Shown here piece by piece: positions 8,187-15,318 of a stretch of 64,000 nucleotides of DNA. The notes beneath the pieces are model-generated. The model saw only the letters and a list, made by a program, of their open reading frames with translations, was not told the origin of the DNA and searched no databases. The first letter of the stretch is position 1. Each line of letters begins with the position of its first letter. The position numbers and the translations under genes are program-made. Source of the DNA: Saccharothrix espanaensis DSM 44229 (GTDB lineage Bacteria > Actinomycetota > Actinomycetes > Mycobacteriales > Pseudonocardiaceae); the NCBI RefSeq assembly GCF_000328705.1, contig NC_019673.1, positions 5,146,001-5,210,000 on the forward strand. Reading direction: 5' to 3'.

Positions 8187-9401
8187 ATGTCCGGGTCGAA
8201 CACACCGAGGATCGCGATCCTCGGCGGCGGGATCGGCGGTCTGGCCGCCGCCGCGTTCCTGCGCCGCGCCGGGCTGCGCAGCACCGTCTACGAGCAGGCG
8301 CCGGCGCTGGCGGAGGTCGGTGCCGGCCTGGTGGTCGCGCCGAACGCCGCCCGCCTCCTGCGCCGGCTCGGCGTGCTGGAGGAGCTGGCGCGCCGCGCGG
8401 TCCGGCTGGACGTCGGCTGGGAGTTCCGGCGCTGGCGGGACGGGGCGGTCCTGTCGGCCGAAGACCTCGCCTCGGCGTGCGAGCGCCTCTACGGCGAGCA
8501 CACCTACACCGCGCACCGGGCCGACCTGCTGGAGGTCATCAAGAGCGCCGTCGCGCCGGGGACCGTCCGGCTCGGCCGGCGCTGCACGGCGCTGACCGTG
8601 CGCGACGGCCGCCCGTCGCTGCGGTTCGCGGACGGCGAGGTGGTGGAGGTCGACGTCGTCATCGGGGCGGACGGCGTGCACTCGGTGGTGCGCGGCGCGA
8701 TCACCGAACCCCGGCCGCCGGCGTACTCGGGCCTGTGCGCCTTCCGCGCCCTCGTACCCGCGCGGGACGCGCCACCGTTCGCCCTGCGGCCCGCGCAGGC
8801 GCTCTGGCTCGGGCCGGGCCGACACCTGGTGCACTACCCGATCTCCGCGGGGAAGTTCGTGAACCTCGTGGCATTCGCGCCTGCCGGCGAGGACTCGGTG
8901 GAGTCGTGGACGGCGCGGGCGACGGTCGAGGAGTTCCTGCGCGAGTTCGCCGGGTGGGACCCCAGACTGCTCGACCTCGTGCGGGCGGCGCAGACACCGG
9001 GCCGGTGGACGCTGCTCGACCGCGCACCGCTGGCGCGGTGGAGCCGGGGCCCGGTCACGCTGCTCGGTGACGCCGCGCACCCCATGTTCCCGTTCTTCGC
9101 CCAGGGGTCCGCGCAGGCGATCGAGGACGCGGCCGTGCTGGCGCGGTGCCTGGCGGAGGACACCGCCGACCCGGTCGCGGCGCTGGCCCGGTACGAGGCA
9201 CTGCGCCTGTCCCGCACGACCAGGCTCCAGGAGGTGAGCCACGGGCGCTCGCACCTCAACCACCTCCCCGACGGGCCGGAGCAGCGGGCGCGCGACCGGT
9301 CCTTCGCCGAAGCCGACCCGCTGGTGGCCAACGGGTGGATCTACCAGTACGACCCCGACCAGCGCACCGCCCCCATGGTCGCTCAGGCCGACAGGCCCTG
9401 A
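8187..9401 (+). CDS. Salicylate-hydroxylase-like FAD monooxygenase
   Basis: A 404-residue class A flavin monooxygenase of the short NahG/NicC type. It has the N-terminal IAILGGGIGGLAAA, the DG motif VIGADGVHSVVR, and the second FAD motif LLGDAAHPMFPFFAQG followed by AIEDAAVLARCL. The ATG at 8187 has GAGG six bases upstream; an upstream in-frame ATG at 8139 gives only a non-conserved tail. Relatives perform ortho- or decarboxylative hydroxylation of hydroxybenzoates or hydroxynicotinates with NADH. In this island it is a good candidate for producing hydroxyquinol or its precursor. Confidence 0.88.
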   Translation: MSGSNTPRIAILGGGIGGLAAAAFLRRAGLRSTVYEQAPALAEVGAGLVVAPNAARLLRRLGVLEELARRAVRLDVGWEFRRWRDGAVLSAEDLASACERLYGEHTYTAHRADLLEVIKSAVAPGTVRLGRRCTALTVRDGRPSLRFADGEVVEVDVVIGADGVHSVVRGAITEPRPPAYSGLCAFRALVPARDAPPFALRPAQALWLGPGRHLVHYPISAGKFVNLVAFAPAGEDSVESWTARATVEEFLREFAGWDPRLLDLVRAAQTPGRWTLLDRAPLARWSRGPVTLLGDAAHPMFPFFAQGSAQAIEDAAVLARCLAEDTADPVAALARYEALRLSRTTRLQEVSHGRSHLNHLPDGPEQRARDRSFAEADPLVANGWIYQYDPDQRTAPMVAQADRP

Positions 9402-9451
9402 TCGGAACGGCGTCCTGCCCGAACGTCCTTTGTGGAGCAACAGGGCGTTCA

Positions 9452-9461
9452 TCCATCGGAC
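9452..9461 (+). promoter_or_regulatory. Candidate IclR half-site upstream of the SnoaL-decarboxylase-MFS operon
   Basis: TCCATCGGAC lies about 90 bp upstream of the ATG at 9550. It resembles the elements at 7216-7225 (minus strand), 8026-8035 and 8091-8100. All four share TCCAT-N-G-[AG], and all lie in non-coding DNA of this regulon. This is a visual match only. Confidence 0.3.
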
Positions 9462-9549
9462 ACCGTGCTGACGGCCCGCCGGCCGTCGCGGACAGTCTGT
9501 GCAACCACTCGCGGCACCGTGGCCGCGACAGTTCTCGAGGAGTGCGGAG

Positions 9550-10164
9550 ATGAAGGTATTCGATGTGCGGGACATCCCGACGGGTGTCGACGCCGCGCTC
9601 GCGGTCGTGGAGAACCCCCGGCACCGGCACGTGTTGAAGAACTACCGGCGGCACGCGTTGCTGGAGGTGTCCGGGCTGTGGGAGGACATCCTCATCCCGA
9701 CGATGACCGTCGAGCACCCCCTCTACCGGCTCACCGAGCGCGGCCGGACCCTGGTGTGCGACGGCATGGACGAGGTCCGCGGGCTCTACGCGGACATCGT
9801 CGGGCGCGGGGTCAACGTCTTCGGCGCGCTGGAGGAGGAGGTCGCCGTGTCGGACTACGGGATCTTCATCGAGGCGGTCTTCGCCCAGGTGGTGCGCGGC
9901 ACCGATCCGGCGCTCGCGGACGAGGGCGTCGACCCGGCCGGCGTCTACCAGGTCTCGCACCGGTTCGCCGCCGCCTGGCCGTACCGCGACGGCCGCCTGG
10001 TGGGCGAGTTCGTCTACGACGACACCGGCAGTTGGCGGGTGGACGAGGTGCCGCCGTCCGCGCTGCTCACCCCGGCGCAGGCCCGTGCGGCACTGGCCCC
10101 CTACCTCGCGCAGAGCCCGCTGTCGGAGATCGAGGAAGGTCTCCGGTTGTTCCGGGACGCGTGA
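9550..10164 (+). CDS. SnoaL-like (NTF2-fold) protein
   Basis: A 204-residue protein with NTF2/SnoaL-like character. After a short helix (HRHVLKNYRRHALLEVSG) come the alternating aromatic strands WEDILIPTMTVEHPLYR, GMDEVRGLYADIV and AAAWPYRDGRLVGEFVYDD, where acid and aromatic residues line such pockets. There is no signal peptide. A GAGGAG ribosome site precedes the ATG. Its stop overlaps the GTG of the decarboxylase-like gene by 4 bp, and an MFS transporter follows, so the three form one operon. The role is unknown: substrate binding, isomerisation and a small hydrolytic or decarboxylating step are all possible for this fold. Confidence 0.7.
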   Translation: MKVFDVRDIPTGVDAALAVVENPRHRHVLKNYRRHALLEVSGLWEDILIPTMTVEHPLYRLTERGRTLVCDGMDEVRGLYADIVGRGVNVFGALEEEVAVSDYGIFIEAVFAQVVRGTDPALADEGVDPAGVYQVSHRFAAAWPYRDGRLVGEFVYDDTGSWRVDEVPPSALLTPAQARAALAPYLAQSPLSEIEEGLRLFRDA

Positions 10165-11156
10165 ACACCGTGACCCCGGAACCGGTGGACGCGGCCGGCC
10201 CGTACGTGGACGTCCACGCGCACTTCTCGATGCCGAGCACGGCGGACGAGCGCACGCGTGCGTGGCAGGCCATGCTGGCGCAGGGCATCTACTTCCGCGA
10301 ACCGCACGAGTGGTCACCGGAACAAGCTCTGTCCTACATGGACTCCTCCGGCACGGCCGTGCAGTTGCTGAGCAACATCCCGACCAGTCTGCCCGCGCTC
10401 CGGGCGTCGAACGACTACGGGGCGTCGCTCGTCGCGGAGCACCCGTCGCGGTTCGGCCTGCTGGCGGCCCTGCCCACCGACGACCCGTCGGCGGCGGTGG
10501 CGGAGGCCCGACGCGCCAGGGACGTCCTGGGCGCGGACGGTTTCGCCGTGACGACGAACTACCGCGGCGTCCACCTCGGCGACGACTCCCTTGCCCCGTT
10601 GTGGCAGCAGCTCGACGAGTGGGGCTCGGCGGTGTTCGTCCACCCGGACGCGCGCCGACCGCCGACCCTCGACCACCCGGCGCCGCTGTACGAGGTGGCC
10701 TTCGACACCGCCCGGACCGTCTTCGACATGGTGTTCCGCCGGACGTTCGCCCGCCACCCCGGCATCACGTTCGTGATCGCGCACTGCGGGGGCGCGTTCC
10801 CCGCGCTGACCGGGCGGCTCCGGTTGCTCGGCGACGAATCGTGGGTGCCCCAGGGGATCACCGCGCACGACGTCGACGCGCAGGTCTCCACCCTCTACGT
10901 CGACACCGCGGCCACCGCCTTCGCGCCGTCGCTGCTCCCGGCCGTGGCGGCGGTCGGAGCCGACCACATCGTCTACGGCAGCGACTGGGGAGCACCGTGC
11001 ACGACCCCGGCGACCGCCGAGGCGAACCGGGCGAGCCTCGCGGACTGCGGGGCCCTGTCGCCCGCCCAGGCCGCCGGTGTCCGGGACCGGGCGCTCGACC
11101 TGTTCCCCGACGTGGCACGGCGGTCGGGCCGCCCGGCCGGTCGGCCCAACCTGTGA
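10161..11156 (+). CDS. Amidohydrolase-fold decarboxylase, 6-methylsalicylate decarboxylase-like
   Basis: A 331-residue TIM-barrel metal-dependent protein of amidohydrolase family 2. The metal motif VDVHAHFSMP comes first, followed by LGADGFAVTTNYRGVHLGD, then VFVHPDARRPP, FVIAHCGGAFPAL and the aspartate in IVYGSDWG. The TNYxGxxLGD and HPxxxxP blocks are characteristic of the 6-methylsalicylate/ACMSD/gamma-resorcylate decarboxylase group rather than true amidases. The GTG at 10161 overlaps the previous stop (GTGA). In context it probably removes a carboxylate from a hydroxylated benzoate, feeding phenols to the hydroxyquinol branch. The exact substrate cannot be read from the sequence. Confidence 0.8.
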   Translation: MNTVTPEPVDAAGPYVDVHAHFSMPSTADERTRAWQAMLAQGIYFREPHEWSPEQALSYMDSSGTAVQLLSNIPTSLPALRASNDYGASLVAEHPSRFGLLAALPTDDPSAAVAEARRARDVLGADGFAVTTNYRGVHLGDDSLAPLWQQLDEWGSAVFVHPDARRPPTLDHPAPLYEVAFDTARTVFDMVFRRTFARHPGITFVIAHCGGAFPALTGRLRLLGDESWVPQGITAHDVDAQVSTLYVDTAATAFAPSLLPAVAAVGADHIVYGSDWGAPCTTPATAEANRASLADCGALSPAQAAGVRDRALDLFPDVARRSGRPAGRPNL

Positions 11157-11166
11157 GGAGACCTCC

Positions 11167-12393
11167 ATGTCCACCACCGGGCTCGTCGCGCACGACGCCG
11201 ACCCCGCCGGCCGACGCCGGCAGAACACCCTCGTCACCATCATGTTCTTCGCGGCCGGGATCGTGTTCCTGGACCGCTTCGGGATCACCTTCCTGTTCCC
11301 GCAGATCGGCGCGGAACTCCAGCTGACCAACAGCCAGCTCGGCTCGCTGGTCTCGATCACGGCGATCACCTGGGCGATCTCCAGCCTGATCTTCTCGGTG
11401 CTCTCGGACCGGTTCGGCGGCCGGGTCAAGTGGCTGATCGTGACCAGCCTGGTCCTGTTCTCCTGCGCGGTCGCCCTGATCGGGCTGGCCCGCGACTACG
11501 AGACGATGCTGCTGTTCCGCGCGGTCATCGGGTTCTGCGAGGGCCCGGCGATCCCGCTGATCCAAGGTGCGGTCGCACGGGCCGCGGCACCCGGCAGGCG
11601 CGGCCGCGACCTGGGCGTCGTCATCGCCGGCACGCTGGTCATCGGCAGCGCGCTGGCACCGGGGATCATGATCGGGCTCGCCGCGGCGGCCGGCTGGCGG
11701 CCGGCGTTCGCCCTGGTCGCCGTGCCGGGGATCGTGGTGGCGGTCCTGGTGGCGGTGTTCATGCGCGAGGACCGGGCCGCCGAGGGCCCGCACCGGGTGC
11801 GGGCCCGCGACTTCCGCCAGGTGCTGACCAACCGCAACGTCCTGCTGGCGCTCGTGGGCACCACCGTGTGCATCGGTTCCAGCATCGGCTTCGGCACGTT
11901 CGTGCCGGTGTTCCTCGCCGGCGCGGGCCACTCCCCCGGCACGTCCACGCTCGTGCTCACGGTGTACGGCCTGGTGATCGCGCTGGGCAACGTCGTCGCC
12001 CCGGCGGTGTCCGACCGCTTCGGGCGCAGGCCGGCCCTGTTCGCGGCCGCGCTGTGCAGCGGGCTGGTGCCGCTGTTCTTCGTGCTGTTCGTGGATTCGG
12101 TGCCGTTGCTGCTGGTGTCGATGGTGGTCGGGCTGATGGCGGGAGGGTCGCTGACGCTGATCGCCTACGTGGTGCCGGGCGAGTCCGTCCCGCCGGAGCT
12201 GATGGCCACCGCGTTCGCCCTCCAGATCGCGGTCGGCGAGACGGTGGGCGGAACGCTGGGGCCGCAGATCGGTGGCGCGATCGCCGATGCCACGCACAGC
12301 CTGACCAACACCCTGCTGCTCTACGGCGCGGCACCGGTCGTGCTGGCCGTGGTCGCCCTGCTGATCAGGGAGACCGCCCCGCGCCGGGGGTGA
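11167..12393 (+). CDS. MFS transporter (aromatic acid/metabolite:H+ symporter type)
   Basis: A 408-residue protein with about 12 hydrophobic helices. The first cytoplasmic loop carries the MFS motif as SDRFGGRVK (about residues 78-86) and the second half repeats it as SDRFGRRPALF. It follows the decarboxylase gene after 10 bp, with GAGGAG as ribosome site overlapping the end of that gene. Position at the end of an aromatic degradation operon and similarity to the AAHS/ACS-type symporters suggest import of the aromatic acid substrate. Efflux cannot be excluded. Confidence 0.88.
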   Translation: MSTTGLVAHDADPAGRRRQNTLVTIMFFAAGIVFLDRFGITFLFPQIGAELQLTNSQLGSLVSITAITWAISSLIFSVLSDRFGGRVKWLIVTSLVLFSCAVALIGLARDYETMLLFRAVIGFCEGPAIPLIQGAVARAAAPGRRGRDLGVVIAGTLVIGSALAPGIMIGLAAAAGWRPAFALVAVPGIVVAVLVAVFMREDRAAEGPHRVRARDFRQVLTNRNVLLALVGTTVCIGSSIGFGTFVPVFLAGAGHSPGTSTLVLTVYGLVIALGNVVAPAVSDRFGRRPALFAAALCSGLVPLFFVLFVDSVPLLLVSMVVGLMAGGSLTLIAYVVPGESVPPELMATAFALQIAVGETVGGTLGPQIGGAIADATHSLTNTLLLYGAAPVVLAVVALLIRETAPRRG

Positions 12394-12423
12394 CTTCCGA
12401 CGCGGAAAGCAGTCCGCAATGGG

Positions 12424-12956
12424 CTACAGAGGACCCCCGGTCCGCCCGGTCAGGTGGAACAGGTCGGCCCACTGCGGTGCGGTGAGGCTCTTGGGGAGGG
12501 CGGTGGGCAGCAGGCGGTGGTGCCTCGTCCACTGCCGGAGCGCCGGCCGGGAGATGTCCGGGGCCGCGGCGGCGACACCGGGGCGGGGCCGGAACGCCGC
12601 CGCCGGGACGCGGCGGACCAGCCGGAAGTCGAACCACGGCCACCACTGCGCCGTCATCAGGGTCGCGCCGCCCACACCGGCCCGGCGGCGCGCCACCTCC
12701 TACTGCACCAGCAGCACGGCGTCGGTCCAGGCCCGACCAGCCGGGCCAACCGCGCGGCCCGCCGCCGGTCGACCTCCACGGCGGTCAGCGGCCGGCCCAG
12801 CCGGTGCAGCGGCCGGGTCAGCGCGCCGTCGCCCGCGCCGATCTCGACGATCGGACCGCCGGTGGCCGCGACGAGGTCCACGATCGTGCCGATCACGTCG
12901 TGGTCGATCAGGAAGTTCTGGCCCAGCTCGCGCCGGCCGGGGTGGGGGGTGCGCAC
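12424..12956 (-). pseudogene. erm: Decayed erm-type 23S rRNA adenine N-6-methyltransferase
   Basis: The N-terminal piece, from GTG 12956, reads RRELGQNFLIDHDVIGTIVD then IVEIGAGDGALTRPL and LTAVEVDRRRAARLA. These are Erm motifs X and I and the following acidic loop. The reading frame then changes, and motif IV (GNLPFHLTT type) together with its surroundings is missing. The next recognisable piece, WTDAVLLVQ, is followed by TAG (12700-12702) where Erm proteins have a tryptophan, then EVARRRAGVGG and MTAQWWPWFDF. A second in-frame deletion joins FRPRPGV to LRQWTRHHRLLPTALPKSLTAPQWADLF, removing about 60 residues. Two deletions, a frameshift and a nonsense codon make this a dead gene. It would once have given MLS-type ribosome methylation. 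Confidence 0.88.
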
Positions 12957-13104
12957 AGGATCTCCGCTGCGTCGAGGTCAGCCGGGCAGCGCACAACGGC
13001 GCGCCGGGCACGGACTCGGTGCGGCGGCGGATCTTCGGGGACGCCGAAGCTGCCGGCCACTGCGCCGCAACCGGTTTTCGGGTCCGGACGGCACGTGCCG
13101 CCGG

Positions 13105-13992
13105 TCAGATCCACAGCGAGCCGCCGGCGGACTCGTCGTCGGTGCCCAGCACCGGGTACTCGCACCGGGGTGACAGGCAGTCGACCGCTTCGACCTTGTG
13201 GCCGATGAACGCGCCCCGCGTCTCGGGCGCGGCGCGCAACACGACCTTGCCGGCGGTGACCCGGCCCAGGTCGTAGAGCGCGGAGTCGAACGGGCCGTCG
13301 TCGCCCGGGTCCGCGGCGGAGGAGGCCAGGACCACGCCGGCCCCGGTGATGTGGATGTCGGAGATGTGCCGGACGTGCTCGACCGGGAACGGCACCCGGA
13401 CCGTCGCCGCCGCGGTCGGCCCGAAGGTGAGGCCCGCCAGGTCCAGCGGGGCGGAGTACAGCGTCGCGGGACGCTCGTCCTGGCCCCGGTCCGCCCAGAG
13501 CGCCACGAACCCGGAGCCGCTGCGGGTCAGCGCGAAGCTCTCGTAGTTGTCGCCGGCCTGCCCGGCCGGCAGGTGGAACGTCCGCAGCACGGTCGCCCGC
13601 AGGTCGCGGACCCGCAGGTGGAACCCGTTGCCGAGGCTGTCCACCGCGAGGAACTCGTCACCGGCCCCCGACGGGTACTGCTCGATCGCCTCCAGGTCGA
13701 CCGGCTCCGGGCCGTCCCACCGCACCGGCCGCACCGCGACCACCCGCCCCCGGCGCAGCTCCGCCCGCGCCAGCCGGTTCTCGCCGGGGTTCTTGTTGTC
13801 CCGCACCACGAGCGCCGAGAACGCGCCGGGCACCACCCCGGTCACCGCCACGCCGCTGACCCCCGCCGTGATCCCCTCGCCGATCCGCTGCCAGCCGATC
13901 CCCGACGGGGGCTGGGCCGACGCCCCGCCGACCAGGGCCGCACACGTCGCCACAACGGTGGCCAACCCGACAACGATCCGGACAGGGTGCAT
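13105..13992 (-). CDS. Secreted protein of unknown function, beta-rich
   Basis: A 295-residue protein with a clear Sec signal peptide: MHPVRIVVG, a hydrophobic core, then GGASAQPP with probable cleavage after ASA. The mature part is rich in short beta-strand segments (DLEAIEQYP, FLAVDSLGNGFHLRV, SGFVALWADRG), suggestive of a beta-propeller or esterase-like repeat fold. No lipobox is seen, and the few cysteines near the C-terminus (DCLSPRCEYP) could form a disulfide. GGAGG lies seven bases before the ATG. The neighbours are unrelated. I do not recognise a family and assign no function. Confidence 0.72.
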   Translation of the reverse strand: MHPVRIVVGLATVVATCAALVGGASAQPPSGIGWQRIGEGITAGVSGVAVTGVVPGAFSALVVRDNKNPGENRLARAELRRGRVVAVRPVRWDGPEPVDLEAIEQYPSGAGDEFLAVDSLGNGFHLRVRDLRATVLRTFHLPAGQAGDNYESFALTRSGSGFVALWADRGQDERPATLYSAPLDLAGLTFGPTAAATVRVPFPVEHVRHISDIHITGAGVVLASSAADPGDDGPFDSALYDLGRVTAGKVVLRAAPETRGAFIGHKVEAVDCLSPRCEYPVLGTDDESAGGSLWI

Positions 13993-14136
13993 CGCACAAC
14001 CTCCACAGCCGACTGGGAACGCTCGGCGGGTCCGGTGCGCCCACCGCCGTAGATCGTCACCCACAGCGGCGGGGTCGTTGGCGCGAAAGGAACTTCGTCA
14101 GCCGTCCAGGGTCCGGATTCACCGCTACCGGTGACA

Positions 14137-14206
14137 GTGGCGAACCGACAGTGGCGAACCGATCGTGGCGAACCGATCGTGGCGAACCGATCGTGGCGAA
14201 GTCCCG
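14137..14206 (+). repeat. 14-bp tandem repeat, four copies plus a partial
   Basis: The unit GTGGCGAACCGATC repeats with exact 14-bp periodicity at 14137, 14151, 14165, 14179 and (partial) 14193. The first copy ends CA instead of TC and the last diverges after eight bases. It lies immediately downstream of the lipase stop codon (14212) in the gap before the secreted-protein gene. There are no spacers, so it is not CRISPR-like. Confidence 0.9.
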
Positions 14207-14211
14207 CCCGG

Positions 14212-15099
14212 TCAGCCGGCGGGGCTCTTCAGGGGGTTGCCCCGCAGCACGCCGCCCTTCGGCGCGTCGTCCTTCGGCTCATCGAACGCGTTGCTCTTGA
14301 GGGCTTCGAGGTAGCGGTCCATGAGGTGGTCGCGGACGCCGTCGCTCGCCGGGGCGAACGCGTCCGCGGTCAGGCCCTTGGCCCGGTCGGCGACACCGCC
14401 GAGCGTCGACATCTCCTCGCGGATCTTCCCGCCGGAGTCGATGTAGTGCAGGGTCTCGACGTGGTGGAACGCGGGCTCGGGCGGCACCTGCGGGACGATG
14501 TCGTTGTTGTTGACGAACCGGTGCGTGCGGTCCCGGAAAGCCTCGTCGTGCGCCTTGGCCAGCACCCGGTCGCACACGCGGGGCTGGCCGAAGGTGTAGA
14601 CGCCGTCCGGCAGCAGCCTGGGTTCCTCGAAGTGCAGCCGCATCCCGGCGAGCGCGGCGAGCGCCCCGCCCAGGCTGTGCCCGGTGAACCAGATGGTCTG
14701 GTCGTTGTCGCGCAACTCGGTGATGGCGTCACGGACCTGCGGGTAGATCGACTGGAGCGCCTCGCCGAACCCGTAGTGCACGAACCCGTGCCCGTCCGGT
14801 CCCGGCCACGGCGGCGTCGTGGTGTCGGAGAGCCAGTCCTTGATCTGCGCGGGCTCGGTGCCCCGGAACGCCGTGACGATCATCCGGTCGCTGGCCGCCG
14901 TGTACGCCTGGGTGTCCTGGAGCGGGAACGGTGGGCGGAAGGTCGTCTCGTGGTGCCGCACCCGGTCGAAGCCCCAGTCGTGCGCGGTCTGCTCGACGGT
15001 CTCGGGCGGCTGGTAGGCGAGCTTGGCGGCCTCGGCCAGCCAGTAGGCGTGGGGCAGGCCGTACGCGGTGGCGGCGTGGTCGAATGCTTGGACCGACAT
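14212..15099 (-). CDS. Class 3 lipase-like alpha/beta hydrolase
   Basis: A 295-residue protein of the fungal lipase (class 3) family. The diagnostic parts are VTAFRGTEPAQIKDWLSD (oxyanion region), the nucleophile elbow WFTGHSLGGALA with Ser142, YTFGQPRVCD, and NNNDIVPQVPP supplying the acid. The C-terminal histidine lies in FHHVETLHYID or the following helix. No signal peptide is present, so it is probably intracellular or exported by a non-classical route. GAGGAG lies seven bases upstream of the ATG at 15099; an in-frame GTG at 15114 is less well placed. Probable activity is acylglycerol or ester hydrolysis. Confidence 0.85.
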   Translation of the reverse strand: MSVQAFDHAATAYGLPHAYWLAEAAKLAYQPPETVEQTAHDWGFDRVRHHETTFRPPFPLQDTQAYTAASDRMIVTAFRGTEPAQIKDWLSDTTTPPWPGPDGHGFVHYGFGEALQSIYPQVRDAITELRDNDQTIWFTGHSLGGALAALAGMRLHFEEPRLLPDGVYTFGQPRVCDRVLAKAHDEAFRDRTHRFVNNNDIVPQVPPEPAFHHVETLHYIDSGGKIREEMSTLGGVADRAKGLTADAFAPASDGVRDHLMDRYLEALKSNAFDEPKDDAPKGGVLRGNPLKSPAG

Positions 15100-15283
15100 C
15101 GTGGGTCTCCTCACGGTTCCGACAGCAGGAGTCCCGACCCGTTCTAGCCGCCCCGGCGCCGGCCTGCTCCGCCGAACCGATCACACCACCCGCCCGTGCC
15201 CGCCCGGTTCACCCGCACGTGGCACGGCCCAGGAGTAGACCCGCCGCCACGAGCAGACCCCGTGCGTGCACGCTTGTCCCGGA

Positions 15284-15313
15284 GTGCCCGGTCGCCGCGC
15301 GGCGACCGGGCAC
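15284..15313 (-). terminator. Rho-independent-like hairpin after the GH13 gene
   Basis: A perfect 13-bp stem (GTGCCCGGTCGCC paired with 15301-15313) encloses a GCGC loop, six bases beyond the stop of the minus-strand GH13 gene. There is no U-tract, as is common in actinobacteria. Confidence 0.7.
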
Positions 15314-15318
15314 CGCCG

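Noticed and set aside
10161-11156. Call as a genuine amidase or a gamma-resorcylate decarboxylase
   Set aside because: The TNYxGxxLGD and HPxxxxP blocks fit the 6-methylsalicylate decarboxylase-like branch better. The resorcylate enzyme has a different N-terminal metal motif.
12700-13011. Open frame of 103 codons as a separate small gene
   Set aside because: Its last part (WTDAVLLVQ) is the frameshifted middle of the erm pseudogene, and the rest is non-protein-like.
14137-14206. Short repeats as a CRISPR array
   Set aside because: The units are 14 bp and directly adjacent with no spacers, and no cas genes are near.
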